A program made the position numbers and the translations under genes. Source: RUG572 sp964386385 (lineage in GTDB: Bacteria > Verrucomicrobiota > Kiritimatiellia > RFP12 > UBA1067). Taken from it: DNA of 64,000 nucleotides. The notes beneath the pieces were generated by a model that was given only the letters and a program-made list of their open reading frames with translations, searched no databases and had not been told where the DNA came from. The stretch spans positions 1-64,000 of the forward strand of contig CAYLRN010000005.1 of the NCBI GenBank assembly GCA_964386385.1, in the 5' to 3' direction. Shown one piece after another: positions 54,301 to 63,900 of the stretch (positions within the stretch are counted from its first letter, which is position 1; every line of letters starts with the position of its first letter).

Positions 54301-54766
54301 GGCGTTTCGCGGAAAGCCGGAGGAGGTCCTTCGGGCGGAGACCGGCGCCGGCGTCAGGCGGACGACGTCCGTCGTCGGCGGCGTCGCGAAGAGCGGCTGG
54401 TATATGCATCCGCCCTACAGGGGCGGCGTCGGATATTCGTTCATGCGCTGGAACGTGCAGTTTCCGCAGACTCCGCTTGAGGTGTCGGTGCAGGTCGGGA
54501 AAATCGATTCAAGTTCCTCCGGCGACGGCGTGCTCTACCGCATCGCCGTGGAGGACGAGACGGGACGCCATGTCCTCGCCGAACTGCAGACGGCGGAACA
54601 CCGATGGCGGACGCTGCGGGCGGACCTCTCGCCATGGGCCGGGAAGCGCGTGAAGCTGTATTTCATCTCCGACGTCGGGCCTGCGGACAACTCGTTCGGA
54701 GACCATGCCTCGTGGTGCGACGTCGAGTTCCGCGCCGTGTCGGCGCGGGTTCACGCGATTCGATAG
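51335..54766 (+). CDS. Large secreted glycoside-hydrolase-like protein (family not assigned)
   Basis: The 1143-residue product has a signal peptide (SWIFPALVSIASAAAVLRG). Beta-sandwich modules fill the first 450 residues. The central part looks like a TIM barrel of the GH-D/GH101-like or DUF5696 kind: GYCDVHTC with Asp592 and PVYSEGGVHFLYCG with Glu640 are the best catalytic candidates. A C-terminal jelly-roll (about 990-1143, with GDGVLYRIAVEDETG and DHASWCDVEF) is like NPCBM domains that bind galactose-type sugars. The substrate is unknown. Start with GGGGGA upstream, overlapping the DUF4186 stop. Confidence 0.7.
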   Translation: MKSWIFPALVSIASAAAVLRGAEADVDGRPYEFVWANRVADDRPVLLPLTDPAGWTVVCTNTAATFAKTSEHKLFGDGVARLVYRATGPNPRIELRPPSPVAVAPGADTMSCWVYGNNVSYMRDKSTPPVSIAAEFAEAEGRRFTVPLYVVRHLEWFLVQRRFEADVVRRLERGGSFLGFIVTGGTNEKDRQIELTSLAVYREDLKPLSFRPRPKRPNRAFADAPAGVNVGEGELPFPNRASGVVPPVSEKAAAAIEFRFPSSAVDWDELAVRVKGGEWRRFARGAGVYTATPKGPRRIERADVKTAFRVEGQSVIAEVRGPADVAEVNLGALDEFPDARTFIVPYYSYSMTGGENRPHVALLDLGGRPFFHAATMDWTQSNGSEPVCDVMTFEGAAKVHGRVVYRPKTDGDRNPCFERIVWSFSPEFADVLPAIPNPPSPYRNLTAEYQWCHMAAQKDRQKDMAYWRNRRRRGLEKVFIGDHEVCMRDGNESFTFRTEVAPGKGGDAGMRDFTRFMIDELGYLYGPYNNYTDFAPVNGRWSADRVTRTADGQLRPAWNRCYAPKPAYAVEACEEIVPVLQRKFNFNSGYCDVHTCVSPWERCDYDARVPGGGTFAGTFYAFGELLGLQRKFWNGPVYSEGGVHFLYCGLDDGNFAQDQGARLDESPWIVDFDLLRLHPLANNFGMGYPNMFYPKTAMPKDRRVMLDRFLTATIAFGHVGYFLTGRPDEEENGYWMLQSPAARYAKADVADIAYADADGRFMPTSRAIATGATDRSQVRVRYADGTVVTANGSAAGDWLALDARGGDPAGGRLLLPANGWFAETGDGEVVSVSASRPADASPSAAPVRADACVSPRHVYLDGRGKWFETPFGATAGRLIRLVGTNWTDEVFIRHAREVVLPYAAVSAEMLDEAGAPIGSANVRVENGRTRLVADAKAFSYRVARPRDWREPPAASLAGAFRFPAEARPPAVAKAAAPAFALPKTFMRGMAFRGKPEEVLRAETGAGVRRTTSVVGGVAKSGWYMHPPYRGGVGYSFMRWNVQFPQTPLEVSVQVGKIDSSSSGDGVLYRIAVEDETGRHVLAELQTAEHRWRTLRADLSPWAGKRVKLYFISDVGPADNSFGDHASWCDVEFRAVSARVHAIR

Positions 54767-54797
54767 CCGTAGGTGCGGGCACGGGTCCGAGGACGCG

Positions 54798-57410
54798 TCA
54801 CTTCGCCGCAGCGGGGTCGAAAAGGCGTATTTCGTCGGGCGCGAGCGTCAGCGTCCAGCGCCGGCCGTCCCTGAACATCGTGACCGGCTGCTCCGCGCCG
54901 GTGGCGTTCACGACGGCTATGCGCTCTCGTCCGTCGGCGGAACGATAGGCGGCGCAGAATGCGTTGGGCTTGCGTCCTTCCTGGCGGCGTCCGCCGTAGA
55001 AAGTCATCGTGTACGGCTGGTCTCCGCAGACGATTCGCGGCGGCTTGACCATCCTTCCGAACGCCAGCCAGTCGCGTCCCTCCCCATGGTAGAGTTCGAC
55101 CCAGCGGCGCATGAAGGCGTCGTAGGCGCCGCGTCCGGAAAGGCAGACCTCCCGCGCAGAGCCGTCTGGGCAGACCTCCTCGATTCTCATTCCGTCAACC
55201 CACGCCGTCGCGTCGCCGTTCAGGTGCATCATGATGCGCAGCAGTTCCGCGCCCGGCGGAACGGAGAACGTCGCGGACACTTTCCTCCATCCATCCTCCG
55301 GCTTCGGGAACGGCAGCGTCCCGCCCCCTCCGCCCTGTCCGCCGAGGAAGCAGAACCTGACCGCGTTGCCGGGCGTGGAATGCCCGGTCTTCAGCCAGGC
55401 CGACAGGCGGAAGCGGCGGCCCGCGCCGAGGAACGCCGTGTCGGAGACGGACACGTTCTGCGAGACCTGCACTGCCGTCTCGCCCGGCTTCACCTCAAGC
55501 CGGATCGACGCCGCGCCGTCGTGGCGGACGGAGCGGTCGACGAACATCCGACCGTTCCAGATCTCGCCGTTGTAGCCTCCCAGTCGTTCCCATCCGATGA
55601 ACCCCGCATCGCCGGACTTCGCATTCTCGAAATCGCCGTTCACGAGCGCGGGCGAATTGTCGGACTGGCTGTCGCGGAACGTGGGCGTGAGGAAAGGCAT
55701 CTGCCCGTCCGCCGCCGCATGGGCCTGCCAGATGCGGTTGCCGCGGCGTGGATTGGACTGGAAACAGGGAAGATACTCGTGGTAGAGGTAGTTGAAGACG
55801 CTGGCCCATTCGTCCGCGCCGCTTTCGCAGTCGCGGTAGTCCTGAATGCCGACGAGATGGTTGAAATGCTCGTTCGGCTCCTCGAAGCAGACGACCGAGT
55901 CGGGCTGGACGGTCTGCATAGTCTCGCGCATCGTCTCAAGCTGGCGGCGGAAGACGTCGGTCTTCCACCTTCCCTCGCCCGGAGAGTGCGGGTGGCTCTT
56001 CGCCCAGCAGGGCGGGAACGCGCCGCCGACGACCTGGTCTATCTGGATCATCTCGCAGCCGAGCCTTGCGAGAGGCAGACAGACGTCGTTGTTCCACCAG
56101 TCTATCGTCCAGGGGTCTCCGCCGCACATGCAGGCGGTGTGCCCGCCCTGAAGCCAGCCGGGAGCGCGGTCGTATCGCGTCCCGCTGCGGTCGACGACGG
56201 CGTGGGGGCTTCCAATGCGCTCGAAGCGCGCGCGGTCGTCCCACTCGAACGAACCGTCGGGGAGTTTCTTGTACATGAGCGTCCAGTGGTAGCCGCTCGG
56301 CCAGGGAAAGGCGTGGCCTCCCACCTTGCGGAGGTCGCCGACGAGGCGCGCGAACGTCGCGTCGTCGGGCACGACCGGGAAGTAGTCCGGCGTCACCCAC
56401 GTGTCGTGCTTCTCCCAGCCCCAGTACGCCATCACTAGCGGTGCGGCGGGGTACTCCTTGAGCCAGTAGTTCGCCATCCAGTCGCGTATCGTCTGCGGAT
56501 TCGCGATCCACTCGCGATGGAAGCGTACCATGGCGGGGGCGTCGCGCATCCACGCGGGGACGTCGGCGCGGTCCTTGAAGGGCGTCCTGCACCACGTCTG
56601 GCGTTCCGCCCACGACTTGTAGAGGTCTGCCGCGTCGTGCCATGTGCATGGATTCGCGGGCGTGCCCTCGAATCCGCCCGTCACGACGCCGTACTGCTGG
56701 ACGACCGCGCCGGAGTCGAAGCCGATCCGGCGCGTCATGAAGCATATGTCGCCGTCGTGCGCGGCGGCGCCGAGATACTTCACGTGTCCCGCCGCGTCCT
56801 CGGCGGCGTAGTAGAACCCGGCGCGGTCGTCGTAGAGCGCGGCGAACTGCGCGACGAGCGGGCCGGGCTGCTTGTCAAACGCCCACCAGCCGCGTCCCTT
56901 CGCGCCGGGGTTGCGCACGAGGCCGCCCTTCGCCGAGCCTTTTACGAACACGTCGTCCGCAGGGGACGTCCCCAGGCACGACGTCAGGCGTATTTTCGGA
57001 TACGTCGTCTCCTCGAGCGCCCATCCGGGCTTCACGTCGACGGAAATGCCCCAGCGGACGCATTCGCCTCCGCCGCGCACGGTGCAGACGACGTCGCCGC
57101 AGGCCTCGCAGAGACCGCCGTAGACGAGGCGGACGCCGTTGGCGATTGGCTCGACGCGCAAAGAGGCCGCCTTCTGCGACGATGCGGACACGCTTTTGGC
57201 GAAGTCGTCCGTCCGCGTGAACTTCAGGTCGAAGAGCGGCGTCGTCCCGCGCACGGGCCCAAGATCCGCGCCATGCGCCGTGACGAGGCGCGACACGGCG
57301 CCGCGTTCCGCCTCGTCGAGCGTGACGGAGAGCGTCCGCGAAACGACCTCCACGGCTTCGGCGGCGACCGCCAGCGCCATCGCCGCCATCAGAACAAATC
57401 GCTTCGCCAT
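54798..57410 (-). CDS. Secreted DUF6259-type glycoside hydrolase
   Basis: The 870-residue product has a signal peptide (FVLMAAMALAVAAEA). A beta-sandwich domain precedes a TIM barrel with APLVMAYWGW, GWLQGGHTACMCGGDPW and MIQIDQVVGG, where Asp458 is the likely nucleophile, followed by VVCFEEPNEHF. This pattern fits DUF6259 proteins, distant relatives of alpha-galactosidases. A CBM-like jelly-roll lies at about 590-760. A perfect AAGGAGG site is upstream of the ATG. It converges with the large hydrolase before it, with 31 bases between stops, and is followed on its own strand by nothing close. Confidence 0.75.
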   Translation of the reverse strand: MAKRFVLMAAMALAVAAEAVEVVSRTLSVTLDEAERGAVSRLVTAHGADLGPVRGTTPLFDLKFTRTDDFAKSVSASSQKAASLRVEPIANGVRLVYGGLCEACGDVVCTVRGGGECVRWGISVDVKPGWALEETTYPKIRLTSCLGTSPADDVFVKGSAKGGLVRNPGAKGRGWWAFDKQPGPLVAQFAALYDDRAGFYYAAEDAAGHVKYLGAAAHDGDICFMTRRIGFDSGAVVQQYGVVTGGFEGTPANPCTWHDAADLYKSWAERQTWCRTPFKDRADVPAWMRDAPAMVRFHREWIANPQTIRDWMANYWLKEYPAAPLVMAYWGWEKHDTWVTPDYFPVVPDDATFARLVGDLRKVGGHAFPWPSGYHWTLMYKKLPDGSFEWDDRARFERIGSPHAVVDRSGTRYDRAPGWLQGGHTACMCGGDPWTIDWWNNDVCLPLARLGCEMIQIDQVVGGAFPPCWAKSHPHSPGEGRWKTDVFRRQLETMRETMQTVQPDSVVCFEEPNEHFNHLVGIQDYRDCESGADEWASVFNYLYHEYLPCFQSNPRRGNRIWQAHAAADGQMPFLTPTFRDSQSDNSPALVNGDFENAKSGDAGFIGWERLGGYNGEIWNGRMFVDRSVRHDGAASIRLEVKPGETAVQVSQNVSVSDTAFLGAGRRFRLSAWLKTGHSTPGNAVRFCFLGGQGGGGGTLPFPKPEDGWRKVSATFSVPPGAELLRIMMHLNGDATAWVDGMRIEEVCPDGSAREVCLSGRGAYDAFMRRWVELYHGEGRDWLAFGRMVKPPRIVCGDQPYTMTFYGGRRQEGRKPNAFCAAYRSADGRERIAVVNATGAEQPVTMFRDGRRWTLTLAPDEIRLFDPAAAK

Positions 57411-57459
57411 GACGTCCTCCTTGAGTTTAAGCCGGACCCGACCTGAATGGAATCGGCTA

Positions 57460-58290
57460 TCAGAGTTCCTTGATCTTTATGCTGCGGAACGACACGGTGG
57501 AATCGCTGTGGTCCTGGAGCTTGATGCGTCCGGCCGGCGTTTCGCCCCAGTGGTTTCCGTTCTTCTCCGACGCCGCGTACTTGGACACCGCCACGATCTT
57601 CCTGAACGCCTCCGACCCGCGCTCGTACTCAAGCACCTTGACGCCGTTGAGCCAGTGCTCGACGTGTGCGCCCTTCGAGACGATCATCGCCGTGTTCCAT
57701 TCGCCGAGAGGCTTTACGACCCTCTCCGCGTTTGCGGGGATCATGTCGTAGAGCGACGCCACGCGGCGGCACTTGCCGTCGCGCCCCTTCGTGGAATCGG
57801 GATGCGCCTCGTCGAGAATCTGGTACTCCTCGCACGTGCCGCCGAACGCCTTCGGGTCGTAGAAGTACTTGATGCCGCTGTTCGCGGCCTTCGTGAGGCG
57901 GAAGTCGACCTTGAGCGCGAAGTCCTTGAACGAATCCGCCGTCACGATGTCGCCGCCGCCGCCCAGCGCGGCCTGCTCCTTGGGGATGTCCACCCACTTG
58001 CCGTCCTTGATTCCCTTGCACGGCAGGACGGTCAGGACGCCGTCCTCGATCTTCCAGCCCTTCAGCGGCGGCGCCTTGCATCCGCCTTTTTCCGCAACCC
58101 AGCCGTCGAGCGTGCGTCCGTCCCAGAGAAGCCGCCAGCCGTCGGCCTTTTCGGCCGCCGTGAGCGTGTTCGGTGCGGCACAGGCGTTCTGCGCGGCGCA
58201 GCAGGAACTCTGCCCGCAGCTGTCGCCGCCCGCCGTGCAGCACCCGGCCATCGCCAGCGCCGCAATCGCAATGAAAGCCATCTTCTTCAT
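57460..58290 (-). CDS. DUF1080 (3-keto-disaccharide hydrolase-type) lipoprotein
   Basis: The 276-residue product has a lipoprotein signal: MKKMAFIAIAALAMAGCC with the lipobox cysteine at Cys17, so it should be membrane-anchored. The DUF1080 domain (WRLLWDGRTLDGW at the start, NSGIKYFYDP, GEWNTAMIV, HWLNGVKVLEYE) is a concanavalin-like beta-sandwich found in glycan-degrading bacteria, with 3-keto-glycoside hydrolysis shown for some members. A cysteine-rich linker (SCGQSSCCAAQNACA) follows the anchor. I choose the ATG before KKMAF because it gives the lipoprotein signal and has AAAGGA upstream; the longer frame would spoil it. Stands between the DUF6259 gene and manC. Confidence 0.85.
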   Translation of the reverse strand: MKKMAFIAIAALAMAGCCTAGGDSCGQSSCCAAQNACAAPNTLTAAEKADGWRLLWDGRTLDGWVAEKGGCKAPPLKGWKIEDGVLTVLPCKGIKDGKWVDIPKEQAALGGGGDIVTADSFKDFALKVDFRLTKAANSGIKYFYDPKAFGGTCEEYQILDEAHPDSTKGRDGKCRRVASLYDMIPANAERVVKPLGEWNTAMIVSKGAHVEHWLNGVKVLEYERGSEAFRKIVAVSKYAASEKNGNHWGETPAGRIKLQDHSDSTVSFRSIKIKEL

Positions 58291-58375
58291 CTTCTTGTCC
58301 TTTCCTTTTTCCGTAAATGCACAAGTTCCATGAACGCCGGACATTCCGTTCCGTCTTTCATCAAGGCCGGCCGAG

Positions 58376-59479
58376 TCAGGTGGTGAGCGCTCCCTTCATG
58401 AGAGCCTTCATGTTCTTCAGCTCCGCCTTTGAGCAGACAAGCGTGGCGTCGGGAGTGCAGACCACCACGACGTCCTTAAGGCCGGCCACCGCGATGCGGT
58501 GGGGCTGGAACGGGGGCTGGCCGTCCTGTCCGGGCGTCCCCGCGGCGTCGCCGACGTTGACGACGACGGCGTCCGAGACGTCCTGAAGGTAGGCGTGCCC
58601 GACGACCGTGTTCCCGACGTCGTCCTGAGGGAAATGGCGCTCGATCGCAGTCCAGGATCCGACGTCGTCCCACTTGAACGCGCTTTCCGCGACGACGATT
58701 CTCTTCATGCGCTCCATGACGGCGAAGTCCACCGAGATGGAGCGGAGGCCGGGGTAGAGCCGTTCGATCGCCGTCGCCGCGTCCTTCGACGTGGCGACGG
58801 CGTCGATCAGCGCGTCGAAGTCCGGCGCGTGCTCGTGGAAGGCGTCGCGCATCGTCCGCGCCTTCCACACGAACATTCCCGAATTCCACAGGTGGCGGCC
58901 GCCGGCAAGGTAGCGCCGGGCGGTCTGCTCGTCGGGCTTTTCGACAAAGCGTTCCACTCGGCGGAAAGCGGTCTTCGTCCCCGTTTCGATTCTCTCCCCG
59001 CATTCGACGTACCCGAATCCGGTCTCCGGGCGCGTCGGGACGATGCCCATCGTGACGACCGCGTCCGCGCGGGAGGCCGTGGCAACGGCGTCCGCAAGCG
59101 TCTGCCGGAAAGTCTCCGCGGGAGTTATGAGCTGGTCCGCGGTGAGGATGCATCCCACGGCGTCGGGGCCGCCGCCGCGGATCGCCATGCCGCAGGCCGT
59201 TGCGACGGCGGCCGCGGTGTCGCGACGGCACGGCTCGCCGATGAAGTTCTCCGCCGGCACCATGGGCAGGACGTCGCGTGACATCCTCACGAGGCGTTCG
59301 GCGGTTATGACGAAGATGCGCTCCGGGGGCACAAGCCCGTCAAGACGGTCCACCGCATGGCGCAGAAGCGCCTTTCCGCCGAAGAACTCGACGAACTGCT
59401 TCGGACGCAGGACGGTGGAGACGGGCCAGAAGCGCTCGCCGTTTCCCCCGGCCATCACGATCGCGTATGCGTTGTCCAT
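58376..59479 (-). CDS. manC: Mannose-1-phosphate guanylyltransferase
   Basis: The enzyme makes GDP-mannose from mannose 1-phosphate and GTP, for surface polysaccharides. The 367-residue product has VMAGGNGERFWPVS and RPKQFVEF (nucleotide and metal binding), ENFIGEPCRRDTAAA and FVEKPD. It lacks the C-terminal isomerase domain of bifunctional enzymes, so it is the short form. The ATG overlaps the rimO stop (ATGA), so translation is coupled. Supplies precursor for glycosyltransferases such as the one at 49.7 kb (inference). Confidence 0.9.
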   Translation of the reverse strand: MDNAYAIVMAGGNGERFWPVSTVLRPKQFVEFFGGKALLRHAVDRLDGLVPPERIFVITAERLVRMSRDVLPMVPAENFIGEPCRRDTAAAVATACGMAIRGGGPDAVGCILTADQLITPAETFRQTLADAVATASRADAVVTMGIVPTRPETGFGYVECGERIETGTKTAFRRVERFVEKPDEQTARRYLAGGRHLWNSGMFVWKARTMRDAFHEHAPDFDALIDAVATSKDAATAIERLYPGLRSISVDFAVMERMKRIVVAESAFKWDDVGSWTAIERHFPQDDVGNTVVGHAYLQDVSDAVVVNVGDAAGTPGQDGQPPFQPHRIAVAGLKDVVVVCTPDATLVCSKAELKNMKALMKGALTT

Positions 59480-60849
59480 CAGCGTCCCCCTTTCGGAACG
59501 ACGTCGGCGACGAAGTCGTAGCCCCGCGTCTTCACGACCCTGACGTCCACGAACGTCCCGGGCTCGGCCTCGGACGTCAGATGCGTGACGCCGTCGACGT
59601 CCGGCGCCTGGCTTTCAAGACGCGCCACCGCCGGTTCCACGACGAGGGCGCGGAAAACGCGTCCGATGTGCGAGCGCGCCTTTTTGCGCCATATCCTCTG
59701 CTGGAGCGCCATCACCTCGGCGCGGCGGCGTTCCGCCGTCTTCGCGGACGGACGCTTTGGCATCTCGGCGGCGGGCGTCCCCTCCTCCGGGGAGAACGCG
59801 AACGCGCCCAGGTGGTCGAAGGACATCGCCTCGACGTCCGCTAGCATCCGCATGAACGCCGCCGGCGTCTCGCCGGGGAAGCCGGTCATCACGGTAGTGC
59901 GCAGCGTCACCCCCGGCACGGCGGCGCGGATGCGTTCCGCCGCGCAGAGCGTCGCCTGCACGGCGCCTCCGCGCGCCATCGCCTTGAGGACGCGCGGATC
60001 GGTGTGCTGGAGCGGGACGTCCACGTACCGCGCGGCGTGCGGCGACGTCGCCATCCAGTCCAGAAACCCGTCCGAAATCTCGCTGGGGTAGGCGTAGAGC
60101 ACGCGGATCCAGAATTCGCCCGGCAGTCTGTCCAGCGCGCGGAGCAGGTCGACGATTCCCGTCCTCTTCCCGTCTCGGAAGTCGACGCCGTAGAGAAGCG
60201 GATCCTGCGCAATGACGTCAAGTTCCTTCACGCCCGTCGCGAGAAGGCGCTTCGCCTCGGCGACAATCGACTTTAGCGGACGCGACCGGTAGTCGCCGCG
60301 AATCCCCGGAATCGCGCAGTAGGCGCATCGGTGGGCGCATCCCTCCGCTATCTTGAGGTAGGCAAACGCCACGCCGGTGAAGCGCAGCGCCGGATTCGGC
60401 GGGTCGAACACCCTCGAGGGAAGACCTGGCGGAAGGACGAGCGACTGTCCGCGCGCGCCGCCGTCCGCCTCGAAAAGCCCGTCTACGACGTCGCAGATGC
60501 TGTCCAGCGCGTCGACGCCGAGCACGGTGTCGACATCCGGGAAGACTTCGGCGAACCTGTCCCCGTACCGCTGGGCGAAGCACCCCGCCACGACGACGGC
60601 GCGGCATCTTCCCGCGCGCTTCAGGTCGCAGGCGCGCATTATCTCGTCCGCCGCCTCCTCGCGCGCCGCCTCGATGAACGCGCACGTGTTGACGAGCAGC
60701 ACGTCCGCCTCGTCCGGGGTCGGCGACAGGACGCACCCCGCCTTGAGGAGATGCCCCGCCATCACCTGCAGGTCAACGGCGTTCTTCGCGCAGCCCAGCG
60801 ACACAAGGCCGATTGAAACCGGATTCCGTCTCTTGTTTCTCTTTTGCAT
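59479..60849 (-). CDS. rimO: Ribosomal protein S12 methylthiotransferase
   Basis: RimO adds a methylthio group to an aspartate of ribosomal protein S12. The 456-residue product has the N-terminal MTTase domain (LVSLGCAKNAVDLQVM, VNTCAF, VAGCFAQRY with three cluster cysteines) and the radical SAM motif CAHRCAYC (Cys171, 175, 178), followed by AIPGIRG, which separates RimO from MiaB-type enzymes. A TRAM domain closes the protein. The first gene of a two-gene unit with manC; the promoter with -35 and -10 boxes lies directly upstream. Confidence 0.93.
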   Translation of the reverse strand: MQKRNKRRNPVSIGLVSLGCAKNAVDLQVMAGHLLKAGCVLSPTPDEADVLLVNTCAFIEAAREEAADEIMRACDLKRAGRCRAVVVAGCFAQRYGDRFAEVFPDVDTVLGVDALDSICDVVDGLFEADGGARGQSLVLPPGLPSRVFDPPNPALRFTGVAFAYLKIAEGCAHRCAYCAIPGIRGDYRSRPLKSIVAEAKRLLATGVKELDVIAQDPLLYGVDFRDGKRTGIVDLLRALDRLPGEFWIRVLYAYPSEISDGFLDWMATSPHAARYVDVPLQHTDPRVLKAMARGGAVQATLCAAERIRAAVPGVTLRTTVMTGFPGETPAAFMRMLADVEAMSFDHLGAFAFSPEEGTPAAEMPKRPSAKTAERRRAEVMALQQRIWRKKARSHIGRVFRALVVEPAVARLESQAPDVDGVTHLTSEAEPGTFVDVRVVKTRGYDFVADVVPKGGR

Positions 60850-60858
60850 TTTGCAGAC

Positions 60859-60887
60859 AGTCTACACCATCATCCAGCCGATTGCAA
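60859..60887 (-). promoter_or_regulatory. Promoter of the rimO-manC unit
   Basis: On the minus strand TTGCAA, a 17-base spacer and TAGACT. The -10 box ends 9 bases before the ATG, so the leader would be three bases or less; no ribosome site is present. Confidence 0.65.
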
Positions 60888-60910
60888 GACGCTTGTGGAT
60901 GATTCCCTTG

Positions 60911-63900
60911 CTACTTCTGCGGCGAACCGCGCAGACGCGCCCCGACCGCAGGCGAAACCGTGACGGTCCATGCCTCGCTCTTGATCGGGAATACGTACTC
61001 CGCCTCCGGCTTCGGACCGCACGAGGCGCCGCCAAGGCCCAGCTGGCGGACGTCGACGTTGAGGCAGACTTCGCGGCGCGGGGGCTTCCTGGACCAGATT
61101 CTGGACTGTCCGTCGCGGTGCCGGGCGAACTCCAGATCCTCCCATCCGTAGTGGAGCGCCTGAACGAAGAGCGGGGACTGGCCGCAGACGCGGACGCCGG
61201 CGCCGGCGGCGTCGGTCAGCTGCGCCCAGCGCACGTCCGTCCGGTAGCCGTTGTCCTGCGGCCGCGCATAGGCGACGTACGCGTCCGTCACCGTCGTCGC
61301 GTAGCGTCCGAGGAAGGAACCCGTGCAGCGGTCGACGTAGTTCTCGTACGGCCCACGTCCGTAGTATTCCAGATTCTCAAGTGACTCGTCCAGCATCCAC
61401 GACAGCCCCAGCCGCGGCAGGGCGGGCGGCATCTTCCCAAACGGCGTCGCCACGCTGCGGATGTCGAACGTGCCGTCGTCAGAAAAAACGTAGTCCGCCA
61501 CGTGCGTGAAGCCGGCGCTCTTCGCGCCGTTCACCTCGACGACGGCGTGGACGACGTTCGACGCGGCGGAGAGTTCGCGCGCGTGGTAGCGCAGCTGCGT
61601 TAGGCCGGAGGCGTAGAAGGCGGAGCGCAGCCAGCGGTCGTTGTCGGTGAACGCCCGCGCGCAGGTGAGGCGGGGGCCGCGAACGATGCCGTCCGCCGAG
61701 TCGGACAGAATCGTCTTCCCGCGATACGACAGATGCGAGAGCGCGCCGGTCCGGCGGCTGAACACGGCCCTGAACACGGGGGACGAGACCGTCACGCCGC
61801 CGGCGTCCTGCGCCGTCGTCACGCCGGCGCAGGACGCGGCCGCGCGCGGCGTGGCGGGAGCGCTGACGGCAAGGACGATTTCGTCGCGGGCGACGACATG
61901 CCCCCTCTTCGCCCACAGTTCGTCGGCCTTCAGCGCAAACGCGACGCGGTAGACGTATTCGGCGCCCGGCCTGACGGCGAACTTCGGCGCAGGCAGTTCG
62001 ACGTTCCGCTTCGCCAGCGGCGGGACGGCGGGCAGGTCCAGCGGGGCGGACGCGATCTCCACGCCGTCCTCCAGCACCGCGCAGCGGGCGTCGTACCTGT
62101 CCGAGGACGTGAAGGCGAATCGGTTCCAGAGCGTTGCCGCGATCGTCCCGCCGGGCGTCGCCGCGACGGGCGCGGTTTCGGTCGGCGTGACGACGAGGTT
62201 GCGGTGGACGTGGCCGACTTCGACGAGCTTTGGAGTGACATGGCGTTCCGCGTCTATGATTCCGTTCACGCAGAAATTGCCGTCGTGCGGCAGTTCGTCG
62301 TGGTCGCCGCCGTATGCGAGGTGGCGTTCGCGCCTCCCGTCCGGGCCGACGCGGTCGGTCTCCTTCCACACCGCCTGGTCCACCCAGTCCCAGATGCATC
62401 CGCCAGTGAGCGACGGCGAGGCGTAGAATGCGTCCCAGTACTCCTTGTAGTTGCCGAGGGCGTTGCCCATGCAGTGGGCGTACTCGAAGAAGAAGCTGCA
62501 CTTCCTGCGCGTTCCGCGCGCCTTGACGTCGGCTATGGACGGATAGCCGGGGCCGTCCACGGCGAAGCGCTCGCAGTCCTGCCGGTAGACCTGCGGGCGC
62601 GTGCCGTCCAGCTTCGCGCATTCGGCGTCCACGACGTCGAACGTCGGCCCCTGTCCGGCCTCGTTGCCCCAGCTCCACGTGAAGACGCACGGCGAGTTGC
62701 GCAGGTTCAGCACCATGTCGCGGCAGCGGTCGACGTGCGCCTGCGTCCAGCCGGGCGGAGACGCGAGGCAGTCCACGCCGTAGCCCATGCCGTGCGACTC
62801 CACGTTCGCCTCCGCCTGCACGTAGATTCCGTAGCGTTCGCAGAGGTGGTAGAAGTACGGGTCGTTGGGATAGTGGGCCGTGCGCACGGTGTCGACGTTG
62901 AAGCGCTTCATCAGCAGGACGTCGCGCAGCATCTCCGCCCTTGAGACGGCGCGGCCGTTCACGGGCGAGGCGTCGTGGCGGTTCACGCCCTTGAACTTCA
63001 CCGGGCGTCCGTTCACGTGGATTGCGCCGTTCGGCATGATTTCGGTCTTCATGAATCCGACCTTCGCCGAACGCACGTCCGCCGCGTTCGCGCCAGCGGC
63101 GGCGGGGTTCGCCGCGCGCAGGACCAGCGTGTAGAGGTACGGGTCTTCGGCGGACCACAGGCGCGGCCTTTCGAAGTCGAACGCGAACGCCGCGTTCGTC
63201 GCCGCCACGCCCTTGAGCGTCGCCTCCGCCACCTGGCGTCGGGCGGCGTCGTAGACCGTCGCCGTGACGTCGACGGGCGGCATCGCGCCCGCGCCGAGAT
63301 TGCGCAGTTCCACGGACACGTCGACCGACGCGCGCGCAAAATCGTCCGCGAACGACGGCTTCCAGAAGAAGTCGCGGATCTCCACCGGCGGCGGGGAGAA
63401 GAGCATCACGCTGCGGTAGACGCCGGAGTAGCGGAAGTAGTCCTGGTCTTCAAGGTAGGAGCCGTCGCTCCAGCGGTAGACCTCCACGGCAAGCAGGTTC
63501 TCGCCGGGGCGTAGATATTTCGTGACATTGAACTCGTGCGCCGTGCAGCTGTCCTCGCTGTAGCCGACCCTCTCGCCGTTCACCCACACGTAGTAGGCGC
63601 TGTAGACGCCCTCGAAGCGGAGGAACACGGGACGCCCCGCCCAGGCTTCAGGCACGGTGAATCGCGTCCGGTAGGACGAGACCGGATTGTAGTCCGGATC
63701 GAGGCGCGGCGGCGTGTGCGGATGCGGGTACTTGATGTTCGAGTACTGCGGGACGCCGAAGCCCTTCATCTCCACGCAGCTGGGGACGTCGATGTCGTAC
63801 CACGCCGTGTCGTCGAAGTCCGTCCTGAAGAAGTCCTTCGGACGCTGCGCGGGCGCGCCGCACCAGTTGTAGCGCCACTTGCCGTCGAGCGACTTTACGT